64,000 nucleotides of DNA from Staphylococcus pettenkoferi. Lineage in GTDB: Bacteria > Bacillota > Bacilli > Staphylococcales > Staphylococcaceae. This document shows, one piece after another, positions 10,652 to 19,879 of this stretch. The position numbers were made by a program, and so were the translations under genes. The notes under the pieces are model-generated. The model saw only the letters and a list, made by a program, of their open reading frames with translations. It was not told where the DNA came from and did not search any database. Where the stretch lies: contig NZ_JANSKK010000007.1 of assembly GCF_026659735.1 (NCBI RefSeq), positions 1 through 64,000 of the forward strand, given 5' to 3'. The stretch's first letter is position 1; every line of letters starts with the position of its first letter.

Positions 10652-11275
10652 TTGAGATATAACATTTCTCGTATTATTGGAGCTGCCTTTGCATTTCCAG
10701 TTGCTGTCATCGCTTGGATTGTCAGTTTGTTTGCATTAGACATCTATGTCATTATCGATGTGTTAATCTCAATTGTGACGTTCGGAATCGTTTACTTCCC
10801 TACTCAACGTCTTTCTTCACGCAAGTATCTTCAGGAAATCGGCTTATCCCGTAGAGATTATCGATTCGTTCGTCATCAACTTAATGACGCCCAAGATAAG
10901 ATTAGACGTATCTTGAGAACGTTTATGAATGTACGTTCGATTAAAGATTTTAAACAGGTCAACGAGATTTATCGCATTGCGCGAGCGATTTATTATACTG
11001 TAAAGCAACAACCGTCGAAGTTCTTTATCGTAGAGAGTTTCTTCTATTCGCATATCGATAATGCGTTGAATCTTATCGAAGCTTATACACGTCTCACACG
11101 TTCACCTAAGAAGACGACGACAGAGAAGCAAAAGCTTGAGCAAACTCGTATTACTCTAGATGAAGTCAAGCGTACACTGACAGCAGATTTGAGACGCTTG
11201 AATGAAGATGACTATCAAACTTTAGATGTCGAAATGGAAGTTAACCGTATGGAGCAAAAGCGCTATCGTAACTAA
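10652..11275 (+). CDS. XpaC family membrane protein
   Basis: A 207-residue protein with two N-terminal membrane segments (residues 7-50) and a basic, helical cytoplasmic part. It belongs to the XpaC / 5-bromo-4-chloroindolyl phosphate hydrolysis family, named from an old Bacillus phenotype; the true role is unknown. It starts at TTG after an AAAGGAAG site, 13 bp after acyP, and is followed 27 bp later by telA. xpaC-telA is a conserved pair in Bacilli linked with cell envelope stress and toxic-ion resistance. Confidence 0.8.
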   Translation: MRYNISRIIGAAFAFPVAVIAWIVSLFALDIYVIIDVLISIVTFGIVYFPTQRLSSRKYLQEIGLSRRDYRFVRHQLNDAQDKIRRILRTFMNVRSIKDFKQVNEIYRIARAIYYTVKQQPSKFFIVESFFYSHIDNALNLIEAYTRLTRSPKKTTTEKQKLEQTRITLDEVKRTLTADLRRLNEDDYQTLDVEMEVNRMEQKRYRN

Positions 11276-11302
11276 AATGTATGAAGAAATGGAGCGAATG
11301 AC

Positions 11303-12445
11303 ATGTCTAAAGACAAAGATATCATGAATTCTCACCCCTTAGATCACTATTTAAATGATACCTCACAGACAGAAACTCATTTGCACAAACAACAACAGAA
11401 TTTTACTACTGAAGAGCAACAACAAATCGATCGTTTAGCAGAGCAAATTACTCCGATGGAACATGAATCGTTGCTTAATTATGGTACAGAAGCACAGAAC
11501 CAAATGTCTCAGTTCTCACATCGTATCTTGAATGAGGTTAAATCAGCAGATGTGGGACCTGTAGGCGAAACATTAAATGGGTTGATGAAAAAGTTAAAGT
11601 CTGTGAATCCTGATGATTTAAATGTGGAGAATCAATCCAAGCTCAAACGTTTATTTAAAAGAGCTAAGGCATCAGTCAATGAAGTATTCTCTCGCATGCA
11701 ATCAGTAGGTGCTCAAATTGATCGTATTTCAATAGAATTAGATAAGCATAAAGGTAACTTGAAACAAGATATCGATTTACTCGATGAACTTTATGAGCAG
11801 AATAAACACTATTTCGATGATTTAACGTTATATATTGCAGCTGCTCAGAAGAAACAGCAACAGATTGAAAGTGAAACGTTGCCTGAATTAAGAGCGCATG
11901 CAGAACAGACAGATAATCAGATGGATGTACAAGCCATCGCTGATATGGAGCAGTTTCAAGAACGTTTGAGCAAACGTATTTATGATTTACAACTATCACG
12001 CCAAATTGCTTTACAAACTGCACCTCAAATTCGCATGATACAGAACGTTAACCAGGCTTTAGCAGAGAAAATACAAAGCTCTATCTTAACGAGCATTCCA
12101 TTATGGAAGAATCAAATGTCTATTGCACTCACTTTGATGCGCCAACGTCACGCTGTGTCTGCGCAGAAAGCAGTTACAGATACAACGAACGACTTGCTCA
12201 AAACAAACGCGTCTATGTTGAAAGAGAATGCTGTTGATACTGCACGTGAGAATGAACGTGGCGTGGTCGACTTAGAAACATTGAAGACGACGCAAAACGA
12301 TATTATTGAGACAATTCAACAAACCTTACTAATACAACAAGAAGGACGTGCGCAACGTCAAAAAGCAGAACATGAACTTGTGGGACTGGAGCAAGATTTA
12401 AAGCAACAATTATTATCGATGAAACAAAACTCCCCACGCCAGTGA
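11303..12445 (+). CDS. telA: Toxic anion resistance protein, TelA/KlaA family
   Basis: A 380-residue soluble, almost entirely helical protein with long Gln- and Glu-rich coiled-coil stretches. The family (TelA) was named for tellurite resistance; in Listeria and others it affects tolerance to envelope-active compounds. The molecular function is unknown. It is paired with the XpaC gene and starts after a GGAGCG site. Confidence 0.85.
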   Translation: MSKDKDIMNSHPLDHYLNDTSQTETHLHKQQQNFTTEEQQQIDRLAEQITPMEHESLLNYGTEAQNQMSQFSHRILNEVKSADVGPVGETLNGLMKKLKSVNPDDLNVENQSKLKRLFKRAKASVNEVFSRMQSVGAQIDRISIELDKHKGNLKQDIDLLDELYEQNKHYFDDLTLYIAAAQKKQQQIESETLPELRAHAEQTDNQMDVQAIADMEQFQERLSKRIYDLQLSRQIALQTAPQIRMIQNVNQALAEKIQSSILTSIPLWKNQMSIALTLMRQRHAVSAQKAVTDTTNDLLKTNASMLKENAVDTARENERGVVDLETLKTTQNDIIETIQQTLLIQQEGRAQRQKAEHELVGLEQDLKQQLLSMKQNSPRQ

Positions 12446-12461
12446 GTTAAAAAAAGTAATA

Positions 12462-12496
12462 AAAAGAGGTGGAACGATAGCGGTTCCATCTCTTTT
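12462..12496 (+). terminator. Terminator after telA
   Basis: AAAAGAGGTGGAAC (12462-12475) pairs with GTTCCATCTCTTTT (12483-12496) around a seven-base loop and ends in a T-rich arm. Confidence 0.9.
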
Positions 12497-12620
12497 CGTA
12501 TTTATATAGATGTGGATAGACGTGATTTGTCTATAATTTGTTTCAATTATACTCTGTATCTATAAAAGTACCCCATCCCCCCTCTTTGCCTCCCACTACG
12601 CTTCTATATAAAACCAAAAA

Positions 12621-12654
12621 ATGCTAGGATGACTGTTCTGATCCACCCTAGCAT
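12621..12654 (-). terminator. Terminator after brnQ
   Basis: ATGCTAGG (12621-12628) pairs with CCTAGCAT (12647-12654). On the minus strand it is followed by TTTTTGGTTTT. It lies 15 bp downstream of the brnQ stop. Confidence 0.8.
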
Positions 12655-12668
12655 CGCTATCAAAGCGT

Positions 12669-14012
12669 CTATTCTTTTTCATAGTGAATAGGTTCTTGTT
12701 TTTTTACAAATGTAGAAATAATGTAGCCAATGATGACTGCTATCACTGCAATTGGGAACCACTCAAGTGAATAATCTTTCAATGGTAGATTTGACATAAA
12801 TGGTATTTTAACCCAACCTTGACTGTCGATAACCCCAAGAATTGAGATAATCGTCACAATCACTATCGTGAAGCGCTGAACGAATGGTTTTGTCGGTATG
12901 AAGCGAGCCAGTAGGATTAAGATCACTACTGTAATAGCGATTGGATAAACCACGCTGAGTACCGGCACAGACATTTTAATCACAGAGTTGAGACCCATAT
13001 TAGCTAAGATAAAGCTGATCACTGTAAATAGGATCACATAAGCTTTATAAGAAATCTTCGGAAGAATTCTGTGGAAGTATTCCGATACGGATACGACGAG
13101 CCCGCAACCTGTAGTCAGACACGCAAGTGCAACGATAATACCGAGCAAGTATTTACCGAACGAGCCGAAACCAACTGTCGCAATTGTTGTGAGTAGATAT
13201 GTACCGATATTCTGGTCATTCGCTTTCAACTGATGCATTTGACTATCTGAAATATGCATATGGTTACCGATTGAGCCGACACAAATATAGATAATGATTA
13301 AACCAATTGCTGCAATGACCCCAGCCATCGCTGTTTGTTTAAAAATGTTATCGGCATGTGATACGCCTGTCGCCTTCACTGCGTTCACTACAATCATTGA
13401 GAAAGCAATCGCTGCAATCGCATCCATCGTTAAGTACCCTTCAGTAAAACCTTTAGAAAAGCCACCTAAAGCTGAAGTATAAGGTGATACGGCCGTACTT
13501 TGTGCATTTCCACCGAAATCAATAAAGCCTTTGATGATCATAGCTAGAATGGTGATGAGTAATAGTGGCGTGAGTAATGAACCTACTCGATCTACCATCT
13601 TATTAGGATTAATACACAAATAAAGTACGATTAAGAAATAGATTAAACTGAAAATAAATAGTGCTAAACTACTATTTGTATGCGCGATTGGCGTTACTGT
13701 CATTTCAAATGATGTAGACGCAGTACGCGGAATGGCGAACAATGGCCCTATTGTAAGATAAACAACCATTAAAAAGATAACTGAAAACTTAGGAGAAATC
13801 TTATTTAATGAGCCGATATAACCTTGTTTATCCACTGCGCCGATAATCACAGCCATTAAAGGTAAGCCAATGCCCGTTAAAGCAAAGGCGATAATGGACG
13901 GCCAGAAGAATTGACCACTTTCAAGTCCTACGTTGGGAGGAAAAATTAAGTTCCCTGCTCCAAAGAACATTGCGAATAATGTGAATCCAATAATCCATGT
14001 ATTCTTTCTCAT
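12669..14012 (-). CDS. brnQ: Branched-chain amino acid transport carrier, BrnQ family
   Basis: Sodium-coupled symporter of leucine, isoleucine and valine (LIVCS family) in the cytoplasmic membrane. The 447-residue protein has about twelve hydrophobic segments and the family start [20 protein letters not shown] (residues 9-28). Staphylococci usually have several BrnQ paralogues and the sequence does not show which one this is. An AAAGGAG site precedes the start, and a CodY-like box lies about 75 bp upstream. Confidence 0.93.
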   Translation of the reverse strand: MRKNTWIIGFTLFAMFFGAGNLIFPPNVGLESGQFFWPSIIAFALTGIGLPLMAVIIGAVDKQGYIGSLNKISPKFSVIFLMVVYLTIGPLFAIPRTASTSFEMTVTPIAHTNSSLALFIFSLIYFLIVLYLCINPNKMVDRVGSLLTPLLLITILAMIIKGFIDFGGNAQSTAVSPYTSALGGFSKGFTEGYLTMDAIAAIAFSMIVVNAVKATGVSHADNIFKQTAMAGVIAAIGLIIIYICVGSIGNHMHISDSQMHQLKANDQNIGTYLLTTIATVGFGSFGKYLLGIIVALACLTTGCGLVVSVSEYFHRILPKISYKAYVILFTVISFILANMGLNSVIKMSVPVLSVVYPIAITVVILILLARFIPTKPFVQRFTIVIVTIISILGVIDSQGWVKIPFMSNLPLKDYSLEWFPIAVIAVIIGYIISTFVKKQEPIHYEKE

Positions 14013-14084
14013 GTTAGTACTCCTTTAAATCAATTCATTAACAATATTTTATATTCTAACATGATAAAGAACGAGCGTCTATAA

Positions 14085-14099
14085 AAGTTTCAGAATATT
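14085..14099. promoter_or_regulatory. CodY-like box upstream of brnQ
   Basis: The 15-mer AAGTTTCAGAATATT matches the CodY consensus AATTTTCWGAAAATT at 13 of 15 positions. CodY represses branched-chain amino acid transport and synthesis genes in staphylococci when these amino acids and GTP are plentiful. Binding is inferred. Confidence 0.55.
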
Positions 14100-14141
14100 T
14101 AAAAATAGTTATGTTAATTGTAGTTTACAATGACTCTATCC

Positions 14142-16028
14142 TTAAAAAGATTTCAATAATAGTTTCTTTAGTAACGGTGCGAGATGACTTGGCAAATTCT
14201 GTACACCTTCAACAAAGATTGAAAATGTACCGTAAATATTATGAATCGTTTCTTCTATATCTTCGGTAATCGGATCTTGACTAAGAAAGACATTGAAGAC
14301 TTCTATACCCATTTTACGTGCAGTTTCAACAGCTTCATACGTATCTAATATACCATCCTGACTATAGTTGTATGCAGAAGGTTCACCATCTGAGAAGACG
14401 ATAAGGAAACGTTGTTGATGAGAACGACGAAGTAAACGTTCGCTTGCGAGACGTATTGCGACACCATCTCGGTTATCGTCTTGTGGTGTTAATGCCATGA
14501 TGCGCGCACCTTCGCTATCAAAGTGTGAGCGATCATAATTGATAATTTCATCGATAATATTAGGTTGTTCTCGATCATCTGCTTCGAAAGCGTCTTCATT
14601 GAAAGCGAGAATCTCATGTTTTACTTGCAAAGCCTTAAGCGTTTCGTGGAAGAGCACGACGCCCTTAATGGTTTCATCCATCTTGTCATGCATACTAGCT
14701 GACGCGTCGACTAATAGCGTAAACGTGGCGTCAAATTGACGACTGAGATCTTGTTTTTTATAGAATAATTTATATTGGTCGTCGATAAACCAGTTAATGA
14801 GATCCCTCTGTAGCCGCCCTTTCGTTAAGTTATGACGCTCATCTTGTCGTTCACGTTCAATCGTTTTCTTAATAATTTGAGTGAGATCCTTAATTTCGTA
14901 TTGTACATCTTTTTCAACTTCTAAATAGTCACTGTAATATTCGGGTAAAATGTCAGGAACATTCCAATCAACAGAGACGTTCTCATTAATACCTTTTAAC
15001 GCAAAGAGTGAATTCTGACCTACCATGCCACCGAGCTCATTATCAACTGTTTGACGGCTCCCCTTGCCTTTGGTAGAAGCAACATCTGTAATATCGTCAC
15101 TCGCGTCGCCTTCTCTTGCCGTATCATTGTTGGATACGCTATCGCTCGTCTCGCCTTCGTGTAATTCCATCTCTAAATAGGAACCGCCTTCTGACTGACT
15201 ATCTTGCGCTTTCGCTTCAATTTCTGCACTGGCAATATCTTCACTTGATTCTTCTGAATGTTGATCAGTTTGACTGGCGTCCACACGCTTCAACTGATCA
15301 TCTTGCCATTCTTCCAATTCAGCATAGACCTTCTTAGGAAGATAGTAGTATTCATTCAGCATATCTTCTTTTAACAAATCATCAATTTGGAACATAATTC
15401 TTTGCGCCATATACATACTATCTTCGGAGCATGTACAGTTAAAGAAGTCTGGTAGGTATTGGTACATTGCTACAAAGATGTCATCTAGTGAGGGGTGTAT
15501 TTCAGGCACATCGAAGAAATTCTGCTTGAGCACAGAGCGTTCTAAATGTAGTAGCACTAAATCAGTATAAGTCGTCTTCGTTTCATATACCTTAATTTGC
15601 GATTCAGTGTAACTCAATCGTGTCTGATTACGTAACTCAATCGCTGCACGTGTACTCGGTCGTTCTTCCACGATTTGATTCAAGATACGTTGATCCTCCA
15701 ACATTTTAAAAATCTGTTGATATAACTTTGGATGTTGAAACTCCTGTTCTTCTATCACTTTGTTGACAATCGACGTATCCATCCAGTGATAGCCATACGC
15801 AGCAAGCATGACATCGGTCTTCAAGCCATTCGTCTCGATATCTTTAGGACGATGCGACCAGAATGTACTCGTAATCAAAGTATTCTCAATCGGATTATAG
15901 TAAGGAAACTTTTGAATCTTCACTTGTGTTTGTGGATTGCGCAGTAATAGCCGAGCTAAATCCTGCAACATCATCACTTGTTTGGCATCAAGTTGTTCGT
16001 CGTTAAACATGATAAAGCGTTCGTTCAT
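14142..16028 (-). CDS. VWA domain protein, partner of a MoxR-type AAA ATPase
   Basis: A 628-residue protein whose C-terminal third is a von Willebrand factor A domain with a complete MIDAS start (VDASASM, near residue 440) and a later FSDGEPSAYN. A long acidic Ser/Asp/Glu linker occupies about residues 250-330. It resembles the CbbO/NorD group, which works with CbbQ/NorQ ATPases to activate or assemble metalloenzymes or complexes. It lies 12 bp after its ATPase partner, so the two form an operon. The client is unknown; no nitric oxide reductase genes are nearby. Confidence 0.85.
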   Translation of the reverse strand: MNERFIMFNDEQLDAKQVMMLQDLARLLLRNPQTQVKIQKFPYYNPIENTLITSTFWSHRPKDIETNGLKTDVMLAAYGYHWMDTSIVNKVIEEQEFQHPKLYQQIFKMLEDQRILNQIVEERPSTRAAIELRNQTRLSYTESQIKVYETKTTYTDLVLLHLERSVLKQNFFDVPEIHPSLDDIFVAMYQYLPDFFNCTCSEDSMYMAQRIMFQIDDLLKEDMLNEYYYLPKKVYAELEEWQDDQLKRVDASQTDQHSEESSEDIASAEIEAKAQDSQSEGGSYLEMELHEGETSDSVSNNDTAREGDASDDITDVASTKGKGSRQTVDNELGGMVGQNSLFALKGINENVSVDWNVPDILPEYYSDYLEVEKDVQYEIKDLTQIIKKTIERERQDERHNLTKGRLQRDLINWFIDDQYKLFYKKQDLSRQFDATFTLLVDASASMHDKMDETIKGVVLFHETLKALQVKHEILAFNEDAFEADDREQPNIIDEIINYDRSHFDSEGARIMALTPQDDNRDGVAIRLASERLLRRSHQQRFLIVFSDGEPSAYNYSQDGILDTYEAVETARKMGIEVFNVFLSQDPITEDIEETIHNIYGTFSIFVEGVQNLPSHLAPLLKKLLLKSF

Positions 16029-16040
16029 AGTTATCCCTCA

Positions 16041-16832
16041 CTAAAAGTTTAGTTCAACTGCATTCTCAATGGCCTGCTGTTCCCGTTCATCTTCAAGCTT
16101 GTCGATAATTGTACGTTGAATCGCACGTCTGATCGGCATCACTGTAGCAAGATCGCTCAAATCAATCAAGGCACGGATACTCGCAGCATCCTCTGAGATT
16201 TGGCCTTGCTTCGTCATCGTACGTAAATCGCTATTGAATTGCACGATTTGTTTAATGAGAGACATGTCATCCAAACGAGATTGTTGACGGATGACATCGC
16301 TTAATATCGAACCATCGATATAATCCACTTGAATGACAACGAAACGGTTCTTCAAAGCCTCATTCATTGGCAACGTACCTATGTAACCCTCATTAATCGC
16401 TGCAATCACATTAAAGCCTGGTGCAGCATGAATCACTTCACCTGTAAACGGATTCGTCAACTTACGGCGATAGTCTAGTACACCATTGAGTATGGGTAAT
16501 GTTTCAGGCTTAGCCATATTAATTTCATCGATATAGAGAATATGACCTTGTCGCATCGCTTGAATGACCGGTCCATCGATAAAGACGATCTCTTGTTCAC
16601 CTTTGTCGTTCGTTTGAATCGTCTTGAAACCGAGTAAACTTTCAGCATCCAAATCAACGGAGCAATTGACTTGATGCATTGGGATGTCGACAGTTTCACT
16701 GAGTGTTTCGGCTAACTTCGTCTTTCCTGAACCCGTAGGCCCTTTTAGTAGAATGTTTTTATTCAAAGCCATTAACGATTGGGCATCTTCGAATACTGTC
16801 GCATCATTATTGATATATTGTCCTTGTGCCAA
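16041..16832 (-). CDS. MoxR-type AAA+ ATPase (CbbQ/NirQ/NorQ-like)
   Basis: A 263-residue AAA+ ATPase with a Walker A motif GPTGSGKT near residue 31 and a Walker B motif ILYIDEIN near 93. A conserved pore region precedes the sensor segments ([11 protein letters not shown]). Such ATPases act as chaperones for protein complexes together with a VWA partner, here the next gene. The start is TTG after AAAAGGAG. The old label nirQ used in staphylococcal annotation does not imply denitrification. Confidence 0.88.
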   Translation of the reverse strand: MAQGQYINNDATVFEDAQSLMALNKNILLKGPTGSGKTKLAETLSETVDIPMHQVNCSVDLDAESLLGFKTIQTNDKGEQEIVFIDGPVIQAMRQGHILYIDEINMAKPETLPILNGVLDYRRKLTNPFTGEVIHAAPGFNVIAAINEGYIGTLPMNEALKNRFVVIQVDYIDGSILSDVIRQQSRLDDMSLIKQIVQFNSDLRTMTKQGQISEDAASIRALIDLSDLATVMPIRRAIQRTIIDKLEDEREQQAIENAVELNF

Positions 16833-16867
16833 GATGTAAGCACTCCTTTTACCTATAGTTGTATACA

Positions 16868-16916
16868 GAAAAGAGACTGGGTAACTACGAGTAAGTCACT
16901 CCCCAGCCCTTTCCAC
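16868..16916 (-). terminator. Probable terminator between the small conserved gene and the AAA gene
   Basis: On the minus strand GCTGGGGAGTGACT can pair imperfectly with AGTTACCCAGTC, followed by TCTCTTTTCTG. It lies just downstream of the small gene at 16929-17132. Confidence 0.5.
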
Positions 16917-16928
16917 AGTTCAATATCT

Positions 16929-17132
16929 TTAGATTTCTTTAAAATATGTCTTGTAGTAACCACCGACTAAACCAGAGTTATCAATAATTTGATAGTACTC
17001 TTCTGTCTCGTTCACTACATCATATTGTTGACCGACTGTAAGCATGTCTGACACTGTAAACTTATCAGCATCTGTATGCACAACTTCTACACGCTTGATC
17101 GGCGTCTTAGATTTCCATTCTTCATGTAACAT
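16929..17132 (-). CDS. Small conserved protein (probably DUF6501)
   Basis: A 67-residue beta-rich, SH3-like-looking protein starting MLHEEWKSKTPIKRVEVVHT. I believe it is the small DUF6501 family of staphylococci and bacilli, from memory. The start at 17132 was chosen because AAAGGAACG lies just before it; an upstream GTG would put that site inside the gene. Function unknown. Confidence 0.7.
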   Translation of the reverse strand: MLHEEWKSKTPIKRVEVVHTDADKFTVSDMLTVGQQYDVVNETEEYYQIIDNSGLVGGYYKTYFKEI

Positions 17133-17162
17133 AACTTTCGTTCCTTTCACTAAACTAACTAT

Positions 17163-17972
17163 TTAATTATATTCTAAAGTTAAAATGAATGAAATACCAC
17201 TCGCTTCATTAATTCGTAACGATTTTGTATTATCTTGATCTAGTGTCTGATATGGAATACCAATCTCATCAAGTTCCTCTTTAGCGAGTTCAAATTGACC
17301 TTTATCGTCCGTAGCAAATTCAACCTGTTCACCGATACCGTAATCAGGTAAATCTAAGGTTTCGTCAGATTGATACATGTGTAATTCTCCGCCTAATCCA
17401 CCGTCACCGATTTGGAAGACGAGGACATCTTTATCTTCATCTTCAGACAATGTATATTCCGCAAATGCTTCAATATCAAAGACTCGGCTAAGCACTGAGC
17501 GTGTAAGCAATAAATCATTCACGCGTAGCACTACTGGACCTAGGCCTTGAATTTGATGAAGCGGATTGACCGAGCTATACGTAGACGGCGTTCCTAAAGG
17601 TTCACCGCTATTGTGTTCGTCAGAATAAATGACGATTCGATGACCTTCTGGACTCATGAAATGGAAGCATTTATGTGTATTTAACATCGTGATTTCACTG
17701 TATTGAATACCATGTTCCCCAAGAATTGTTTGATATTCTTGGAGTGCTTCGTCAGTAGGAACACGTAGGCCTAAACTGTAGATGTGTTGGTCTTTCGTGC
17801 TGTAATGTGGTATCTCTACAAAGTGAACGCGTGTTCCTGGACTTAAATCAGCATCGCCAAAGCGCAATGCTTCCCCCTTTGTCTTTACACTCATCCCCAA
17901 TTGATAATGGAAGAGCGTAGAAATCTTTTTCAAATTTTTAGCACCAAGTGTTACACTTCGTAACCCTGTCAT
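17163..17972 (-). CDS. VOC (glyoxalase/dioxygenase) family protein with two domains
   Basis: A 269-residue protein with two vicinal-oxygen-chelate modules (about residues 1-115 and 135-265). Metal-binding candidates are visible as HFVEI near 49, CFHFMSPEGHRI near 105 and GELHMYQ near 195. It resembles the CatE-like ring-cleaving dioxygenase group common in Firmicutes, whose substrate is usually unknown. It lies 30 bp upstream of the small conserved gene on the same strand and could be cotranscribed with it. Confidence 0.8.
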   Translation of the reverse strand: MTGLRSVTLGAKNLKKISTLFHYQLGMSVKTKGEALRFGDADLSPGTRVHFVEIPHYSTKDQHIYSLGLRVPTDEALQEYQTILGEHGIQYSEITMLNTHKCFHFMSPEGHRIVIYSDEHNSGEPLGTPSTYSSVNPLHQIQGLGPVVLRVNDLLLTRSVLSRVFDIEAFAEYTLSEDEDKDVLVFQIGDGGLGGELHMYQSDETLDLPDYGIGEQVEFATDDKGQFELAKEELDEIGIPYQTLDQDNTKSLRINEASGISFILTLEYN

Positions 17973-18160
17973 ATGACCACACCCCTTTTATATCTATTAA
18001 CTTTAATTATAACGTATTCTGATTATGATTTATATGTTTAGACATTATGTGTGATGGATTTAAGTAGTAAAATAAGTTGTTGGAGAATTAACTATTTCTA
18101 TATTAAAATATATTATAGAATAGTAGTAACGTTAAGTTCAGACGAAGGAGGTCTGTCAGT

Positions 18161-18364
18161 ATGTTTAACTTTTGGGTATTGTTTGGAATAACATTGTTGA
18201 TTGCAGTGTACTGTGGTATTACGTTCTTTAGTAATATGTCTCAATCTGTGCAGAATCGTAAAGATAATAAGAGCAAGAACAAGAATAATATTTACGGTAT
18301 CGTTTTTGGAATATTTTTAGTGATTGCAATTATTGAGTTGCTTGTATTTGTTTTCGTTGGTTAA
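18161..18364 (+). CDS. Small membrane protein, unknown
   Basis: A 67-residue protein with two membrane segments (residues 3-24 and 46-66) joined by a charged linker rich in Lys and Asn. A strong AAGGAGG site precedes the ATG. I recognise no family. It stands alone, divergent from the VOC gene, and is followed by a terminator. Confidence 0.7.
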   Translation: MFNFWVLFGITLLIAVYCGITFFSNMSQSVQNRKDNKSKNKNNIYGIVFGIFLVIAIIELLVFVFVG

Positions 18365-18387
18365 TATATCTTATGATATTGCTTAAT

Positions 18388-18430
18388 AAGAAGTTCAAGT
18401 AGAATCTCTGTATTCTAGCTTGAACTTCTT
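18388..18430. terminator. Terminator after the small membrane protein gene
   Basis: AAGAAGTTCAAG (18388-18399) pairs with CTTGAACTTCTT (18419-18430), extended inside by TAGAAT with ATTCTA, and followed by TTTTATG. Confidence 0.9.
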
Positions 18431-18687
18431 TTTATGCAAAAGCCCTAACTATGGGAATTATATTTATGTCTTACTAAAATAGTTGAGAGTATTAAAGATT
18501 AGAGTACGTCATATTGAAACCTCATAACTATAGTGCTAGTTAATACGTAGTTAAGTTTGTTTGGGGTCGTTTTATTGGAGATGTATCGAGAGATAGATTA
18601 AGTTATGAAGAATATATGATTCTTATTTGCAAAAAAGTCCTTGAGGACGATTGCTCGTCTTCAAGGACTTTGTATATCTCAAATTAA
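18431..18687. other. Gene-free DNA between the small membrane gene and the island
   Basis: AT-rich spacer without a recognisable gene. It ends in the stem-loop at 18634-18671, which appears to be the original terminator of odhB, described separately. Confidence 0.6.
18634..18671 (-). terminator. Displaced native terminator of odhB
   Basis: AAAGTCCTTGAGGACGA pairs with TCGTCTTCAAGGACTTT with one G-U pair, and on the minus strand is followed by a six-T run. It sits 16 bp beyond the left copy of the odhB 3' end, at the place where a terminator of odhB would be expected before the island came in. That history is inferred from position. Confidence 0.75.
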
Positions 18688-18707
18688 GATTCAAGTAATA
18701 AGTCTTC
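18688..18707 (+). repeat. Left attachment repeat of the odhB island
   Basis: The 20-mer GATTCAAGTAATAAGTCTTC is identical to 23857-23876, and the next seven bases also match at six positions. Read on the minus strand, this copy encodes the end of OdhB (NPEDLLLES) and its TAA stop, so it is the displaced original 3' end of odhB. Together with the right copy it bounds a 5.2-kb island carrying an integrase remnant. Confidence 0.9.
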
Positions 18708-18846
18708 TGGATTTATCTAGAATATATATATACTATAGTTATACATAGTAAAATCTTGCTATGAAGCGGTTTTTAATCAATGTATTTTTAAATGAATATT
18801 TATGACTATTCATGATTAATATACTCTATGGGGGGGATTCGGGGAA
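18708..18846. other. Left arm of the island, no gene
   Basis: AT-rich sequence between the left repeat and the first island gene. It contains TATGGGGGGGATT at 18827-18839, which recurs as TATGGGGGGATT at 23760-23771 near the other end in the same orientation. Confidence 0.5.
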
Positions 18847-19608
18847 TTATTTTTTACGTACTAAGCTAACTGATATAATAGTCAACATTAGCATTACCCA
18901 TGAATCTAGTTTAACTTGAGTTATACCGTGATTATATATTTCGCTGCCAATATTGTTGACGGTAGTTTTTAATAGGGTTTGACTTATTATGTTATAAATA
19001 TCTAGTATTTTATTAATTAGTTCATCAATGAATGCTTTGTCGGTATCATTTTCTTTTAGTGTTTTCATTTCCTCTTTGAAGCGTTCATTTTCAGCTGACA
19101 AGTTTTCATTTTCATATTTTAAGTCTTGAATATAGCTAATCAATTGTTCTTTTGTTTTACCTATATATGCGTCACTTAAGGAGCTAAAGTTTTTATTCAT
19201 ACTTCTAATATATTGGTTGTTTATGGAACGTATACTATCAACTAAATTTAAATTAATCTGCTTGATCTTCATTATTGAGTCTATCTGAGATTTTATTGCA
19301 GGACTAATTAAATTAGTATCAACCTTTGCTAAATTACTAAAGGTTTTATTAAGCGTAACTGCACTATTAAAGTTGATTTTGGATATCATAGTTATATAGT
19401 TATAATTGGTAGACTTATTCTCAAATTGAGATTTTGGTAAATTAAAGCGTATAAGCTCTGGTTTAGCTTGTTTTAATGCTGCAGCCTGACTTAGTAAAAT
19501 TTGATCACCTAATGATTTTAAATACTCATTTTGTGTTGTAACACCATTCGTAGATTGTCTGTAAGTATCAAATATGCTTTTTCTTAGTTCGCGTATAGTT
19601 TGATTCAT
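18847..19608 (-). CDS. Island protein with coiled coil and C-terminal membrane tail, unknown
   Basis: A 253-residue protein I do not recognise. The N-terminal 150 residues are helical and rich in Asn, Lys and Ser. A predicted coiled coil follows (about 160-195, Glu/Lys/Asn-rich heptads). The last 16 residues form a short hydrophobic segment ending VRKK, which could be a membrane anchor. The gene lies next to the left attachment repeat, the usual cargo position in phage-related islands, and has its own start region with the site TGAGGTGATGG. A defence or interference role would be speculation. Confidence 0.7.
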   Translation of the reverse strand: MNQTIRELRKSIFDTYRQSTNGVTTQNEYLKSLGDQILLSQAAALKQAKPELIRFNLPKSQFENKSTNYNYITMISKINFNSAVTLNKTFSNLAKVDTNLISPAIKSQIDSIMKIKQINLNLVDSIRSINNQYIRSMNKNFSSLSDAYIGKTKEQLISYIQDLKYENENLSAENERFKEEMKTLKENDTDKAFIDELINKILDIYNIISQTLLKTTVNNIGSEIYNHGITQVKLDSWVMLMLTIISVSLVRKK

Positions 19609-19681
19609 TCCATCACCTCATTAGTAATTATATAATATTCATGAGTATTAAAGTAGCACAATAGATTTAAAGATATAAGTA

Positions 19682-19707
19682 GCCCCGCACTATATATAGT
19701 GCGGGGC
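19682..19707. terminator. Palindromic terminator of the small island ORFs
   Basis: A perfect 11-bp GC-rich stem (19682-19692 with 19697-19707) with a TATA loop, six bases after the stop of the small minus-strand ORF. The T-run is weak on both sides. Confidence 0.7.
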
Positions 19708-19713
19708 CTTAAA

Positions 19714-19866
19714 TTATATCTTACGTGTTGTAATTTGCTTTTTCGTGCCATCGCCACGCTCTACATGCGCGCTTTCTTGTTGGCGTGTGTTACGGCTTTG
19801 CTGTTTCAACTGTTGGCGTAACGCTGCCTCTTCTGAGGGCGTGCGGTTAGCTTTAATATATTCCAT
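19714..19866 (-). CDS. Small basic island ORF, unknown
   Basis: A 50-residue hydrophilic protein starting MEYIKANRTPSEEAALRQQL, rich in Gln, Arg and Thr, with a GAGGGG site before its ATG. It lies 13 bp after the next upstream ORF on the same strand and just before a stem-loop, so the pair looks like the tail of an operon. Its higher GC content than the neighbouring island genes suggests a separate origin. Family not recognised. Confidence 0.55.
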   Translation of the reverse strand: MEYIKANRTPSEEAALRQQLKQQSRNTRQQESAHVERGDGTKKQITTRKI

Positions 19867-19879
19867 TTATTCCCCTCTT

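Noticed and set aside
14142-16832. Nitric oxide or nitrite reductase operon, suggested by NirQ-like similarity
   Set aside because: No reductase subunits are nearby; the AAA/VWA pair occurs widely with other or unknown clients.
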